Shown here one piece after another: positions 37,596-48,784 of a DNA stretch of 64,000 nucleotides. The position numbers and the translations under genes were made by a program. Positions within the stretch are counted from its first letter, which is position 1. The number at the start of each line of letters is the position of its first letter. Source of the stretch: Candidatus Sumerlaea chitinivorans (GTDB taxonomy: Bacteria; Sumerlaeota; Sumerlaeia; Sumerlaeales; Sumerlaeaceae); the NCBI GenBank assembly GCA_003290465.1, contig CP030759.1, positions 1,827,144 to 1,891,143 on the forward strand, read 5' to 3'. The notes under the pieces are model-generated. The model was given only the letters and a program-made list of their open reading frames with translations, was not told the DNA's origin and made no database searches.

Positions 37596-38711
37596 ATGAA
37601 CATCCAAGACATTCTCAGCAGAGTTACCGCTGGCGAGAGACTCACCGAAGATCAGGCACTCGCACTTTTACGAAGCAATGATCTCGGCTCTCTTGGTGCT
37701 GCGGCACACATCATTCGCAAGAAGCTTCATCCACAACCTGTCGTCACATATATCATCGAGCGCAACATCAACTACTCAAATGTCTGCGCGGCGGACTGCG
37801 ACTTTTGCGGGTTCTATGTAAAACCCCACGAACGGGGTCGCGCGTATGTTCTGAGTCGGGAACAATTTGACGAGAAACTCACGGAGCTGGTTCGCGTTGG
37901 TGGACGCCAGATTCTGATGCAGGGCGGGCTTCATCCGTCCCTCCCGTTTGAGTGGTACGAAGAATTGCTTTCCTACATCAAGAACCGCTACCACGTTCAC
38001 ATCCATGCGTTTTCCCCTCCGGAGATTTACTGGTTCGCCCGGCTTTACAAAATGCCTGTGCGACAAGTGCTGGAGCGCCTCCACGCCGCTGGGCTGGACT
38101 CACTGCCCGGAGGCGGCGGAGAAATCCTTGTAGATCGCGTCAGGAAATCCATCACGCGCAACAAGGTGCTGACGGATGGTTGGCTGGACGTGATGCGTAC
38201 AGTTGCAGAGTGTGGTATGCGCGGGACGGCCACGATGATGTTCGGCCACGTGGAGACTCTGGAAGAACGGGTGGAGCACCTACGACGACTACGCGAGCTC
38301 CAAGATGAGTGCGGCGTGTTTACCGCATTCATTTGCTGGACTTATCAGAAGTCGCCCGATTTACCCCTTCAGTGCCCCACCGCTGGGGCTTTTGATTATC
38401 TGAAAACCTTAGCCGTGGCCCGCCTCTACCTCGATAACATTCCCCATTTTCAGGCGTCGTGGGTCACCCAAGGTGCCAAGATCGGCCAAGTGTCGTTGTT
38501 TTTCGGTTGCGACGACATGGGAAGTACCATGATCGAAGAGAACGTGGTGAGCGCAGCGGGGACGACGTATAAGCTGGATGCGCGCGAGATCGAGCGACTC
38601 ATTCGTGACGCTGGCTTCGAGCCGCGCCGACGAAACTTCTATTACGACGCCACTGAGGAGCCGCGGCGGCCGAATCTGGAGCCTCAGCCGGCAGCCTTAA
38701 CTGATAAGTGA
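37596..38711 (+). CDS. mqnC: Cyclic dehypoxanthinyl futalosine synthase
   Basis: MqnC is the radical SAM enzyme that cyclises dehypoxanthinyl futalosine in the futalosine pathway to menaquinone. The 371-residue product has the cluster motif CAADCDFC (Cys64, 68, 71). Also present are RKKLHPQPVVTYIIERNINYSNVC, LMQGGLHPSLPFEWYEELL, LPGGGGEILVDRVRK, and TATMMFGHVET, all characteristic of MqnC. Two starts are possible: 37548 and the ATG at 37596; homology begins at the latter. No other menaquinone genes are nearby. The next gene, a HAD phosphatase, begins 21 nt downstream and is likely co-transcribed. Confidence 0.95.
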   Translation: MNIQDILSRVTAGERLTEDQALALLRSNDLGSLGAAAHIIRKKLHPQPVVTYIIERNINYSNVCAADCDFCGFYVKPHERGRAYVLSREQFDEKLTELVRVGGRQILMQGGLHPSLPFEWYEELLSYIKNRYHVHIHAFSPPEIYWFARLYKMPVRQVLERLHAAGLDSLPGGGGEILVDRVRKSITRNKVLTDGWLDVMRTVAECGMRGTATMMFGHVETLEERVEHLRRLRELQDECGVFTAFICWTYQKSPDLPLQCPTAGAFDYLKTLAVARLYLDNIPHFQASWVTQGAKIGQVSLFFGCDDMGSTMIEENVVSAAGTTYKLDAREIERLIRDAGFEPRRRNFYYDATEEPRRPNLEPQPAALTDK

Positions 38712-38732
38712 AAAACCAAGGAGCAGGACAGG

Positions 38733-39503
38733 GTGAAACACATACGGGAAGTGGAGTTCATATTCTTCGATGTCGGGAATATTTTTGTCAGCGACGACCC
38801 TGCCGCAGCCTACCTGTACCGCCGTCTTTACGAGGAAATGGGAGGAGAAGCGCGACTGAGTCCTGAGGAGTTTTTTGCGCTGCGGGACGAACACGTTAGC
38901 CGCGGCGGGAACCTCTGGTCATTCGTGAAGTCCATTCTGCCCGCAGAAATCTATGCCGAATGGCGCGCCGCTGCACGACGGAGTTTGTTCGAGCAGTGGG
39001 AACAGTACGCTCCGCCAATTCCCCAGATGCCGGAACTTGTGCCGCAACTGGCGCAACACTACCGCCTTGGGCTCATCGCGAATCAGCCGGTTCAAGTAGA
39101 ACCTCTGCTCCGCAAGCGCGGGCTTTGGGAGTACTTTGAGGTGACCGCGATCAGCGAGGCCTTAGGGATCGAGAAGCCTGACGCGAGAATTTTTCAGTGG
39201 GCTTTGGAGCAAGCCTCCATTCCTCCCACTCGTGCCTTGATGGTCGGCGATCGCATCGACAACGATGTCGTCCCAGCCAAGCGACTCGGAATGAAGACCA
39301 TATGGTTGAGCCTTGATTTCGATCTGAGAGGCTGGACACCCACAGATGCATTTGAAAGGGCCTACGCTGAAAGCGTAAGGAGACACTGCGTGACAACAGT
39401 CGGCCCAGCAAACGAAAGTGAGCAACCCGATGCGGTTGCTCGCTCGGCTCACGAGCTACGGACTCTGCTTCTTCCTCGGACCGTCGTGCCCGAACGAGTT
39501 TAG
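38733..39503 (+). CDS. HAD-superfamily hydrolase
   Basis: A 256-residue HAD-like phosphatase. Motif I is FIFFDVGNIFVSD, in which the second aspartate of DxD is replaced by glycine, as in the YihX-like group. A helical cap follows. Motif II is in GLIANQ, the motif III lysine in EKPDARIFQWAL, and motif IV is VGDRIDNDVVPAKRLGMKTIWL. The GTG at 38733 has an AGGAG about nine bases upstream and is preferred. The gene is 21 nt downstream of mqnC and may serve a phosphorylated intermediate, but no substrate is deducible. Confidence 0.85.
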   Translation: MKHIREVEFIFFDVGNIFVSDDPAAAYLYRRLYEEMGGEARLSPEEFFALRDEHVSRGGNLWSFVKSILPAEIYAEWRAAARRSLFEQWEQYAPPIPQMPELVPQLAQHYRLGLIANQPVQVEPLLRKRGLWEYFEVTAISEALGIEKPDARIFQWALEQASIPPTRALMVGDRIDNDVVPAKRLGMKTIWLSLDFDLRGWTPTDAFERAYAESVRRHCVTTVGPANESEQPDAVARSAHELRTLLLPRTVVPERV

Positions 39504-39679
39504 ACGCCGCGCATGCCGACCTTGGCCTCCGCCCCACAAAGCGGACAGCATGGGGTTTTGGCGAAGTGAAGTTGGATTCCAGAAGGGAAGCGCTGTGCTT
39601 GCCTAGTTGGGGAAAATTTTAGGCTCTCCCGCGCTTCTGTTGAATCCTATCTCTCCCCAAATCAGCTCACGCACCCCAG

Positions 39680-39725
39680 TAAAAAAGAAGACCTCGGGCT
39701 TTCCCCCTGTGGGGGAGCCCGAGGT
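39680..39725 (-). terminator. Intrinsic terminator after dnaK
   Basis: A 10-bp outer stem, ACCTCGGGCT (39691-39700) with AGCCCGAGGT (39716-39725), plus an inner C5/G5 stem, is followed on the minus strand by CTTCTTTTTTAC. It lies 40 nt past the dnaK stop. Confidence 0.93.
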
Positions 39726-39764
39726 TACGATTGCTAATCGCGGAAGGGAGGGTTGAAGGGGCGA

Positions 39765-41693
<1,929 letters not shown>

Positions 41694-41992
41694 CGTCGTC
41701 TTCCTCTTGCAGCATAGGATTAACGTCATGCGGGAAGCAGTTGCCACGCCTCCCAACCAGGGTTCTCCTTTTTTCGCACGGAAATGTGTGCAAGATGAGT
41801 GCCGAGCAGCCGCGGAACCGAATAAAGTTCCAAGCCATTGAAAAAGAATAGCTTATGATGTGCCTCAGAAAGTGAATCCTATGGTCAGGGGTGGGATGTG
41901 TGGCTTTCTGATACACAGACAGAAGTCAGGTCGGGATTTATGGGACAACCTGCCGGGCGCAAAATAATGGCTCAAAGGCCAGTCTCCACCCT

Positions 41993-43138
41993 TCAGACTG
42001 TCACGGGATCAAACGGAAGGCGCTCAATCGTCTTAAAGAGATGCCGATTTGGCAGTCGACGTAAGTGCCGACATTTGCGACAAATCCACGGCACAACATG
42101 ATTGCGCCAGTTCTCTAAGAACCGTGTGGCTTTCGGGCCGGTGAGAATTTCGATGATATCCTCTTCATCTACATTACCAAAAGCCCGTTCCGCAAAGCTC
42201 CCTGATTCGTTTCGGGCTGGCAGGTGACTGCAGGGGGTCACAAACCCCATCCAATCGACGAAAACCATATGGAGCGGATCTGCAAGACACGCACCGTCGA
42301 ACCCCATAAAAAAGTCGTGGACGATTAACCGCAATCCACCTTTGTCCGCAATCGACTGAGCTTGAGCCACGACGTCCCGGAATTCTGTTTCATCAATCAG
42401 CAGGCGCCCCTGATCGTCGTGAGTACTCTGCTCGCGCTCGTAATCAAGTAGGTTGTAAGCTACGATGGGGGCCGTGAGAAGGTCAAAGCCGATGCGTACC
42501 GCCTGCTCGACGGCAAGGGGCAACTCCCGGAAGGTGTCGCGCATGAGCACAAATACCCAACCGGTCTCGACGTCGTAGCCGCCACCGCGTGCGAGTTTGT
42601 GGAAAGTTTCAGCATTCCTCAGCACGCGATCCCATTTACCGCCTAAACGCACTCGCTCGTAGGTTTCGCGCGTGCCCGCATCGATTGAGAATTGGACGTG
42701 TTGAACGCCGGCATCAAGGAGAGCCTTGGCCCGCCGTTCATCGAGAAGTGTACCGTTCGTCGTCATGCAAGGACGCGCACCGGCACCACTAATCTTGGCC
42801 ACAAATTCGTGAAGGTGTGGGTTGACACAGGGCTCCCCAAACCCTGTGAGCACAACTGCATCAAGATAGGGAAACAGCGGCACTAAGCGCTCAAACCGCT
42901 CGGGCGGCATGAGGCCTTCCTTGTGCCCCTCGACCAACCGTGGGCACATCTGACACTGGAGATTACAGAGAAAGGAAGGCTCCACATGAAGATAATGGAG
43001 GTGGGCCAACCGCGGCGGTGGCTCAGGGCGACCGTTTCGCGAGCAGCTTTTGCTCACCGCTAACGCGATTCGCCGTTTGAAGGTTCGTCCTGCCTCGAAC
43101 TGCTCTAAGATGTTTGAAACTTGGTTGCGAAGGCTCAT
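41993..43138 (-). CDS. Radical SAM protein with SPASM-like C-terminal domain
   Basis: A 381-residue radical SAM enzyme. The [4Fe-4S] motif is CNLQCQMC (Cys58, 62, 65). It is followed by VVLTGFGEPCVNPHLHEFV (a GGE-like motif), MTTNGTLLDERRAKALLDAGVQHVQFSIDAG, and a C-terminal cysteine set (GFVTPCSHLP and WICRKCRHLRRLP), as in SPASM/twitch proteins that bind extra clusters. Substrates of this group include peptides and cofactor precursors. No peptide precursor gene is adjacent. It is divergent from the propeller protein at 43.3 kb. Confidence 0.87.
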   Translation of the reverse strand: MSLRNQVSNILEQFEAGRTFKRRIALAVSKSCSRNGRPEPPPRLAHLHYLHVEPSFLCNLQCQMCPRLVEGHKEGLMPPERFERLVPLFPYLDAVVLTGFGEPCVNPHLHEFVAKISGAGARPCMTTNGTLLDERRAKALLDAGVQHVQFSIDAGTRETYERVRLGGKWDRVLRNAETFHKLARGGGYDVETGWVFVLMRDTFRELPLAVEQAVRIGFDLLTAPIVAYNLLDYEREQSTHDDQGRLLIDETEFRDVVAQAQSIADKGGLRLIVHDFFMGFDGACLADPLHMVFVDWMGFVTPCSHLPARNESGSFAERAFGNVDEEDIIEILTGPKATRFLENWRNHVVPWICRKCRHLRRLPNRHLFKTIERLPFDPVTV

Positions 43139-43323
43139 TTGCGATCCGTGGTCGCCCTATCAAACGATTTTACTGGTGAAGTCTTACACTCTGACGAGAA
43201 TTCCATTGCATCCTTCTGGCTCGCAAGAGAAGAACTCGAATCGCACGAGCATGGTAAATTAGGAGCACCTAATGCCGCAAGGCAGGGTGTGCATTCGGTA
43301 AATGCACGAAAAGGGTTGATGAG

Positions 43324-44355
43324 TTGGCTGTGCGCAAGCGGCACGTCATTGTAGCGTTGGGAGTCCTCGTTGCGGCAAGTGTGAGCGTGACGGTCTACTT
43401 GATCCGTCATCCACTCCGGCGAGCAAGGGAAGACGTCATTGAAATCGGCGCGCGCGAGGCCATCCAAAAGGTTTCCCCTACCGAAATACTTAAAAAGGGC
43501 CCTGTGGCCCACCCCGCCCCAACTCCACTCGCAAACGAAGAAGCAACGACGACTCAACCCGCAGCGTCAGAGCAGACAAGGGTGGCTGAGGCGGTTCTTG
43601 TCCACCCCAAGTGGAAAACTGGGAGCACTCGTGTGGAGGGAGCTTACGCTGTCAGCAAACCCGAGGGGTATGCATTCCCGAAATGGTCCCCTTTAGGTTT
43701 AGATGTCGCGTTCACGCGCACAAATCTTCGGGGCCTTCTGGTGACAGGTCAATTTAGCTCTCAGGAGCGCGAGATCAGCGAAGATTGGCTCAACACGGCT
43801 GACTTCGAGTGGAGCCGGGATGGGATGTCGATCGTCGTTCGTGATCGCGACGCAAGAACCGTAGAAGTTTTGCTCACAGGCGAGAAGTACCCGAAGCCTG
43901 AACGTCCAAGACGCGTCTACGAGCGTGATGGGCAGATTTACTGGGAAAATGAGGAGGGGGATGCGCAACGAGTCAGTGGCAACCAAGACCGCTTTGCGGA
44001 TCCAGTGCTCTCCCCCGATGAGACGCTGGTGGTGTATCGGGGGCGGGAAACCGGACTCTATATTTCAAGCGTTGACGGAAAACGAACCATCAGCTTGGGG
44101 GAGGGCGAACATCCGGCTTGGTTGCCCGATTCCAGCGGCGTGGTCTACGACATTCCGGTGAGCGACGGCTCAAACATTGTAGATGGGGATCTGTGGTTTG
44201 CTTCTGTGGACGGGACAGAACGAACCAATATCACAAACACTCCCGGCATTATCGAATCCCATCCCGCCGTGAGCCCGGATGGAGAGCGCATTGCGTTTAT
44301 TGCCGGAGGCGCAGTTTACATCGGGAAATTCGTGCGCCCCAAAACCCAACCGTAA
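43324..44355 (+). CDS. Membrane-anchored PD40 beta-propeller protein
   Basis: A 343-residue protein with an N-terminal signal-anchor helix (about 7-27, HVIVALGVLVAASVSVTVYL). A low-complexity linker is followed by TolB-like WD40/PD40 repeats: KWSPLGLDVAFTR, ADFEWSRDGMSIVVRD, FADPVLSPDETLVVYRG, HPAWLPDSSGVVYDI and SHPAVSPDGERIAFIAGG. The fold is probably a six- to seven-bladed propeller facing the periplasm. Start is likely a TTG at 43324, where an AAGGG lies eight bases upstream; a GTG at 43330 is also possible. It is followed by the secretion operon after 297 nt. Function unknown; protein binding in the envelope is plausible. Confidence 0.72.
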   Translation: MAVRKRHVIVALGVLVAASVSVTVYLIRHPLRRAREDVIEIGAREAIQKVSPTEILKKGPVAHPAPTPLANEEATTTQPAASEQTRVAEAVLVHPKWKTGSTRVEGAYAVSKPEGYAFPKWSPLGLDVAFTRTNLRGLLVTGQFSSQEREISEDWLNTADFEWSRDGMSIVVRDRDARTVEVLLTGEKYPKPERPRRVYERDGQIYWENEEGDAQRVSGNQDRFADPVLSPDETLVVYRGRETGLYISSVDGKRTISLGEGEHPAWLPDSSGVVYDIPVSDGSNIVDGDLWFASVDGTERTNITNTPGIIESHPAVSPDGERIAFIAGGAVYIGKFVRPKTQP

Positions 44356-44538
44356 AAAACCTTTTCAGGTTTGAAGCCCCACATTTCGTGAAGCACGATT
44401 GTATCTATAACCACGGCGCCACGCAAGCACAGCACCAGAAATGCATCGCATTGTTATTCTGATACTTAGCACAAACGTCTGCAAGTTGTTTCTATCCCAA
44501 AAGCCAGCCTGCCCAGACTGGACTTTTCCCGAAGAAAG

Positions 44539-44554
44539 TGGCACGCTTCTTGTT
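44539..44554 (+). promoter_or_regulatory. Possible sigma-54-type promoter for the secretion operon
   Basis: TGGCACG-N4-TTGTT matches the -24/-12 consensus TGGCACG-N4-TTGCW except that the conserved C at -12 is T. It is 99 nt upstream of the GspE-like start. The mismatch falls at an important position, so the call is weak. Confidence 0.25.
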
Positions 44555-44652
44555 CGTGTGTTGTGTGGCTTACGAGCCATCCTGAGTGAAGGAGGGTAAC
44601 TTTCACTTTCCCACTCGGCGGCTCAAGAAAGCGGACAAACGGAGGCTACAGC

Positions 44653-46377
44653 GTGTTCAACTCCGACCGGCAGTTGGGTCAAATCTTAGTGATGCAGGGC
44701 AAGCTCGATGCGGACGACCTCGAGCTGGCGCTGCGCGAGCACCACAAGACGGGGGAACGTCTCGACTCCATTTTGCTCAAAATGGGGTTGGCAAGCGAAG
44801 AGGACGTCCTGCGCGCCTTGGCCGAGCAACTGCAGCTACCGTTCGTCCGCCTGAGTGAACACACGATTCCAAAAGACGTGATTGAGAAAATTCCCGCCAA
44901 ACTCGTCAGCCACTACCACTTGGTCCCGATCGAGCAAACCAACGGGACGCTGCGCGTTGCCGTGAGCGACCCCCTCGACATCCACACGTTGGACGATCTT
45001 CGGATGATCCTCAAGGTCGAGGTGGAGCCTGTGGTGGCGACCTATAAGGATATCGAGGACGCGATCAAGCGCTACTACGGTATCGGTGCCGCCACCGTTG
45101 AGGAACTCATGGAAGAGAGTGGTGGGGAGACCACCATCGAAGTGGATCGGACGATCGAGGACATTGACGAGATGGCGGAGGATGCTTCAATCGTCCGCTT
45201 CGTCAACCAAATCATCGCCGAAGCAATTGCGGACCGGGCCACTGACATTCACGTCGAGCCTTTCGAGCAGGAACTGAGAATCCGCTACCGTATTGACGGC
45301 ATGCTCTACGAGGCAGCGATCCCACCCAGCATCAAGCGGTTTCAGAGCGCGATCATCTCACGCATCAAGATTATGGCAGACATGAACATTGCCGAGCGGC
45401 GCCTTCCGCAAGACGGCAAAATCAAAGTCAAAGTGCAGGAGAAAGACTTTGACCTGCGTGTCTCCACTCTCCCCACCCCATACGGCGAGTCCATTTCCAT
45501 TCGTATCTTGTCGCGGGAAAGCGAATTGGTCTCGCTCGATAAACTCGGGCTGGATGAATACCATCTGAAAATCCTTCGCCGGATGATTCAGAAGCCCCAC
45601 GGCATTATTTTCGTCACGGGACCGACTGGTTCCGGAAAGTCCACAACGCTTTACGCTGCGCTGCGAGAGATCAACACAATCGACAAGAAGATTCTTACCG
45701 TCGAAGATCCAATCGAGTACCGAATTCCGGGTGTGACGCAGGTGCAGGTGAACCCGCAGATCGACCTCACGTTTGCGCGCGTTCTGAGAACGATGCTGCG
45801 GCAGGACCCCGACGTGATTATGGTGGGCGAGACCCGCGACCCAGAGACGGCCCAAGCAGCAATTCGAGCCGCGCTGACTGGTCACCTTGTGTTTTCGACG
45901 CTGCACACCAATGATGCCGCAGGCGCAGTGAGCCGCCTCTTGGATATGGGTATCGAGCCCTTCCTTGTAGCCAGTTCGGTAGAGGGACTCATCGCTCAGC
46001 GTCTCGTGCGCGTGCTGTGTCCCGACTGCAAGGTGCCCTATACCCCCACGCCTGAGGTTTTGGCGCGCCTAAAGGTCAACCGATTGGACGTGACGGACGC
46101 CACGTTGATGCGGCCTGCGGGATGCGAACGATGCCGCTACACAGGGTTCCGTGGCCGCACCGCCATCTACGAAATCATCAAGGTCACTGAGGATTTGAAA
46201 CAAATGATTGTTGCGCGGCGCCCCTCCAACGAGATCAAACAGCAAGCTATCGCCAACGGGATGCGCACCATTCGCGAAGATGGTTGGCTCAAGGTTCGAG
46301 CAGGGCTGACCACCATTGACGAAGTTTTGCGCGTCACAATGGAGGATGAATTCGGGGGAGTGACCTACGATGACTGA
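44653..46377 (+). CDS. gspE: Type II secretion/type IV pilus assembly ATPase
   Basis: A 574-residue secretion ATPase that drives pseudopilus extension from the cytoplasmic side. The N-terminal MSHA-type domain (about 1-150) is followed by the ATPase core with Walker A GPTGSGKS (323-330), the Asp box around EDPIEY (351), and Walker B DPDVIMVGETRD (385-396). A zinc tetracysteine with CPDC (456-459) and CERC (491-494) also appears. The GTG start at 44653 has a GGAGG seven bases upstream. It heads an operon of ten genes. It could equally be called PilB; neighbours with GspH-K pseudopilins favour GspE. Confidence 0.95.
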   Translation: MFNSDRQLGQILVMQGKLDADDLELALREHHKTGERLDSILLKMGLASEEDVLRALAEQLQLPFVRLSEHTIPKDVIEKIPAKLVSHYHLVPIEQTNGTLRVAVSDPLDIHTLDDLRMILKVEVEPVVATYKDIEDAIKRYYGIGAATVEELMEESGGETTIEVDRTIEDIDEMAEDASIVRFVNQIIAEAIADRATDIHVEPFEQELRIRYRIDGMLYEAAIPPSIKRFQSAIISRIKIMADMNIAERRLPQDGKIKVKVQEKDFDLRVSTLPTPYGESISIRILSRESELVSLDKLGLDEYHLKILRRMIQKPHGIIFVTGPTGSGKSTTLYAALREINTIDKKILTVEDPIEYRIPGVTQVQVNPQIDLTFARVLRTMLRQDPDVIMVGETRDPETAQAAIRAALTGHLVFSTLHTNDAAGAVSRLLDMGIEPFLVASSVEGLIAQRLVRVLCPDCKVPYTPTPEVLARLKVNRLDVTDATLMRPAGCERCRYTGFRGRTAIYEIIKVTEDLKQMIVARRPSNEIKQQAIANGMRTIREDGWLKVRAGLTTIDEVLRVTMEDEFGGVTYDD

Positions 46378-46431
46378 GCCGTTGAGTCACTCGTGGGTAT
46401 CCCGGCGTGAGCGTTGAGGGGAGATTGAGGC

Positions 46432-47652
46432 GTGGCACAGTACAGCTACAAAGCGAAAGATCCAAAAGGTCAGGTTGTGGCCGGCGTGATTGAGGCGGAA
46501 TCGCCGAATGCAGTGATTTCGCGGCTGCAGGCGATGGGGCTCTACCCCGTGGCCGTCGAGAATGAGTCCGAGAAGAAGAAAACGGCCGCGGCGGTCGCGA
46601 AGTCATTCCGGCGTAGAGTGGGCGTAGGGGATTTGGCCACGTTCAATCGCCAACTTGCAGACCTCTTGAGTTCGGGCATTCCGTTGGTGCGCGCCTTGGG
46701 CGTCATTCAAAACCAGACCGCAAACGAAACGCTGCAAGAAATCATTTCGCAAATCGCACAGGACGTAGCTGGTGGAGATTCCCTTGCTGGAGCCATGGCC
46801 AAGCACCCGAAAGTTTTCTCCAAGCTCTACGTAGCGATGGTGCGCTCGGGCGAAGCGGGGGGGATGCTCGACGTGGTGCTGACGCGCTTGGCGGAGTTCG
46901 CCGAAACCGAAGCTGAGGTTCGCGCCAAAATCAAGAGCGCCTTGGCGTATCCCTTGGTGATGGTGTTTGCGGGTATCGGGGCAGTGACCATTCTCATGAC
47001 TGTGGTTATGCCTAAGATCCTCAAGATTTACGGCGAGCTCAATCAGACTCTCCCTTGGCCCACTCAGGTCTTAATTTCAATCAATGAGTTCTTGCGGGCG
47101 TACTGGCCCGTGCTCATTGGCGGCATTCTTGCGGTGGCAATCGTGGGATGGCGGGCGCTCAAGTCCCCAGAGGGCAAGCGCGCTATCGACCGAGTCGTCG
47201 TAAAGCTCCCCTTGTTGGGCGATATGGTCGTCAAGCGTGAGATTGCGAACTTTGCACGCACCTTTGGATCGCTGTTGCACAATGGGGTTTCCATTTTGCC
47301 GGCGTTGGAAATCGTGCACGAGGTCCTCACCAATACCGTCGTGGCGGACGAAGTGGCCAAGATTCCCGAACACGTCACACAAGGTGAGGGCGTCGCTGGT
47401 CCACTGAAAAAGTCCAAAGTTTTCCCACCCGTGGTCGTGAACATGATTGCCATCGGCGAAGAGACAGGACGCCTCGATGAGGTGCTCATGAAAGTGGCCC
47501 GAAGCTATGAGCTCGAGGTCGAACGTGCCGTGAAAACAGCTACCAGCCTCATCGAGCCACTCATCATTCTGGCTATGGGTATTGTGGTGGGTTTCATTGT
47601 GATTTCGATGCTATTGCCGATCTTCATGATCGATCCGAGCGCGCAGGGATGA
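46432..47652 (+). CDS. gspF: Type II secretion inner-membrane platform protein
   Basis: A 406-residue polytopic protein of the GspF/PilC family. The N-terminal cytoplasmic part starts MAQYSYKAKDPKGQVVAGVIEAESPNAVISRLQAMG. Two repeated GspF domains follow, with LATFNRQLADLLSSGIPLVRAL and IANFARTFGSLLHNGVSILPALEIV, and three transmembrane segments (near 170-190, 220-240 and 375-400). It anchors the ATPase and pseudopilus base. It starts 54 nt after gspE and ends in an ATGA overlap with the next gene. Confidence 0.95.
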   Translation: MAQYSYKAKDPKGQVVAGVIEAESPNAVISRLQAMGLYPVAVENESEKKKTAAAVAKSFRRRVGVGDLATFNRQLADLLSSGIPLVRALGVIQNQTANETLQEIISQIAQDVAGGDSLAGAMAKHPKVFSKLYVAMVRSGEAGGMLDVVLTRLAEFAETEAEVRAKIKSALAYPLVMVFAGIGAVTILMTVVMPKILKIYGELNQTLPWPTQVLISINEFLRAYWPVLIGGILAVAIVGWRALKSPEGKRAIDRVVVKLPLLGDMVVKREIANFARTFGSLLHNGVSILPALEIVHEVLTNTVVADEVAKIPEHVTQGEGVAGPLKKSKVFPPVVVNMIAIGEETGRLDEVLMKVARSYELEVERAVKTATSLIEPLIILAMGIVVGFIVISMLLPIFMIDPSAQG

Positions 47653-48254
47653 TTGGCGCCTTGGCCAGCAAACACCCGTACCGGCCATTCACAGCGCGGG
47701 CAATGTCGCTCTTAGAGCTGCTCGTGGTGATCACGATTCTAACCGTTATGATGGGCGTGACTTTCCCGACATTGCGAGGATTCAACGAGCGCAACAAACT
47801 CAGGGCCAATGCGCGCGAGATCGTCGCCCTAATGCGATTTGCACGGGCCGAAGCCGTATTGGGCCGGAAGACCGTACAGGTGTTTTTTGATTTGGAAAAA
47901 CGTCAGTACTGGGTAGACCTGCGGGAAGTGGATCCCGAGCGTGGGGTGTTGGATCCGAAGCGCAAGAAACGCCAACTCGAACAGAAGCGCGACCTCAATC
48001 AGGATGTGTGGTTTGACGAAGTCACTGCCTACGAATCCAACATTGTGAAAGATAAGATCGTTGTGGTGGATTTCTACCCAGATGGCTCCGCATCTCCCCT
48101 GCTTCTAACGCTGACAAACCGGCGCGGGCAAAAGTTCACGATTGAAGTGCTCAAATCCACGGGAATGACGGAAGTAACCGCCGGCACGATCGAAGAAAAG
48201 CGTGCGGCGGTTGAGCAGGAAATGGGCGCGGTTTTAGGAGCCGTCAGCCAATGA
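47649..48254 (+). CDS. gspH: GspH-type minor pseudopilin
   Basis: A 201-residue type IV pilin-like protein. The N-terminal leader is basic and about 18 residues long; the cleavage site would be Ala-Met (MSLLELLVVITILTVMMGVTFPTLRGF), with Glu at +5 but Ala instead of Gly at -1. The mature region has LRANAREIVALMRFARAEAVLGRKTVQVFFDL, which fits GspH minor pseudopilins better than GspG. Its start overlaps gspF by 4 nt. A GspG homologue is not seen in the operon. Confidence 0.82.
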   Translation: MIGALASKHPYRPFTARAMSLLELLVVITILTVMMGVTFPTLRGFNERNKLRANAREIVALMRFARAEAVLGRKTVQVFFDLEKRQYWVDLREVDPERGVLDPKRKKRQLEQKRDLNQDVWFDEVTAYESNIVKDKIVVVDFYPDGSASPLLLTLTNRRGQKFTIEVLKSTGMTEVTAGTIEEKRAAVEQEMGAVLGAVSQ

Positions 48255-48784
48255 TCCAGCACTGCGGGAACATGGTCACCGTTTGCAGAGGGCGCCGTGG
48301 GATAAAGCTTCGGCGTCAGGCTGCTGGCTTTATGCTGTTGGAAGTCATCATTTCGCTCGTGATCCTTGGGATTTCCGTCGCCACACTGATGCGCTCGTTC
48401 ACCCTTTCGATGAACGCGATTCGACGCAATGACGTCACGACCCAAGCCTGCGTTCTTGCGGAAGGCATGCTACAAGATCTTGAGCTCAATCCGCCCGCGG
48501 CAAAATTCACGCGAGGCGATTTCTCCGAGCAAGGCTATCCGAATTACTCGTGGGAGCTAAGCTTTGAGGAGGAAGAGCTTCGTTATCGCGAGCTCCAGAC
48601 CAAAACTAAGATTAAAGATTTAAAACCAATTCGTCATGCCACATTGACGATCTACTACCAGACAGAGACGATGCGCAGCCCCTATCAGGCGCTTGAAGTC
48701 CATCTGTATCTGCCACCCATCGAACGGTTCCGCTTCGACTCGAAGTTCTACAACGAACTCTTCCGCGAGGAGGAGCGCCGATGA
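48251..48784 (+). CDS. gspI: GspI-type minor pseudopilin
   Basis: A 177-residue pilin-like protein. The leader ends with AAG and the mature N-terminus would be FMLLEVIISLVILGISVATLM, with Gly at -1, Phe at +1 and Glu at +5, a canonical prepilin site. The remaining part, with CVLAEGMLQDLEL, resembles GspI. It overlaps its neighbours by 4 nt at both ends, so the operon is translationally coupled. GspI initiates the pseudopilus tip with GspJ and GspK. Confidence 0.83.
   Translation: MIQHCGNMVTVCRGRRGIKLRRQAAGFMLLEVIISLVILGISVATLMRSFTLSMNAIRRNDVTTQACVLAEGMLQDLELNPPAAKFTRGDFSEQGYPNYSWELSFEEEELRYRELQTKTKIKDLKPIRHATLTIYYQTETMRSPYQALEVHLYLPPIERFRFDSKFYNELFREEERR

Noticed and set aside
41700-41990. 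CIRCE or sigma-32 promoter upstream of dnaK
   Set aside because: No TTAGCACTC-N9-GAGTGCTAA pair and no good CTTGAA/CCCCAT pair was found.
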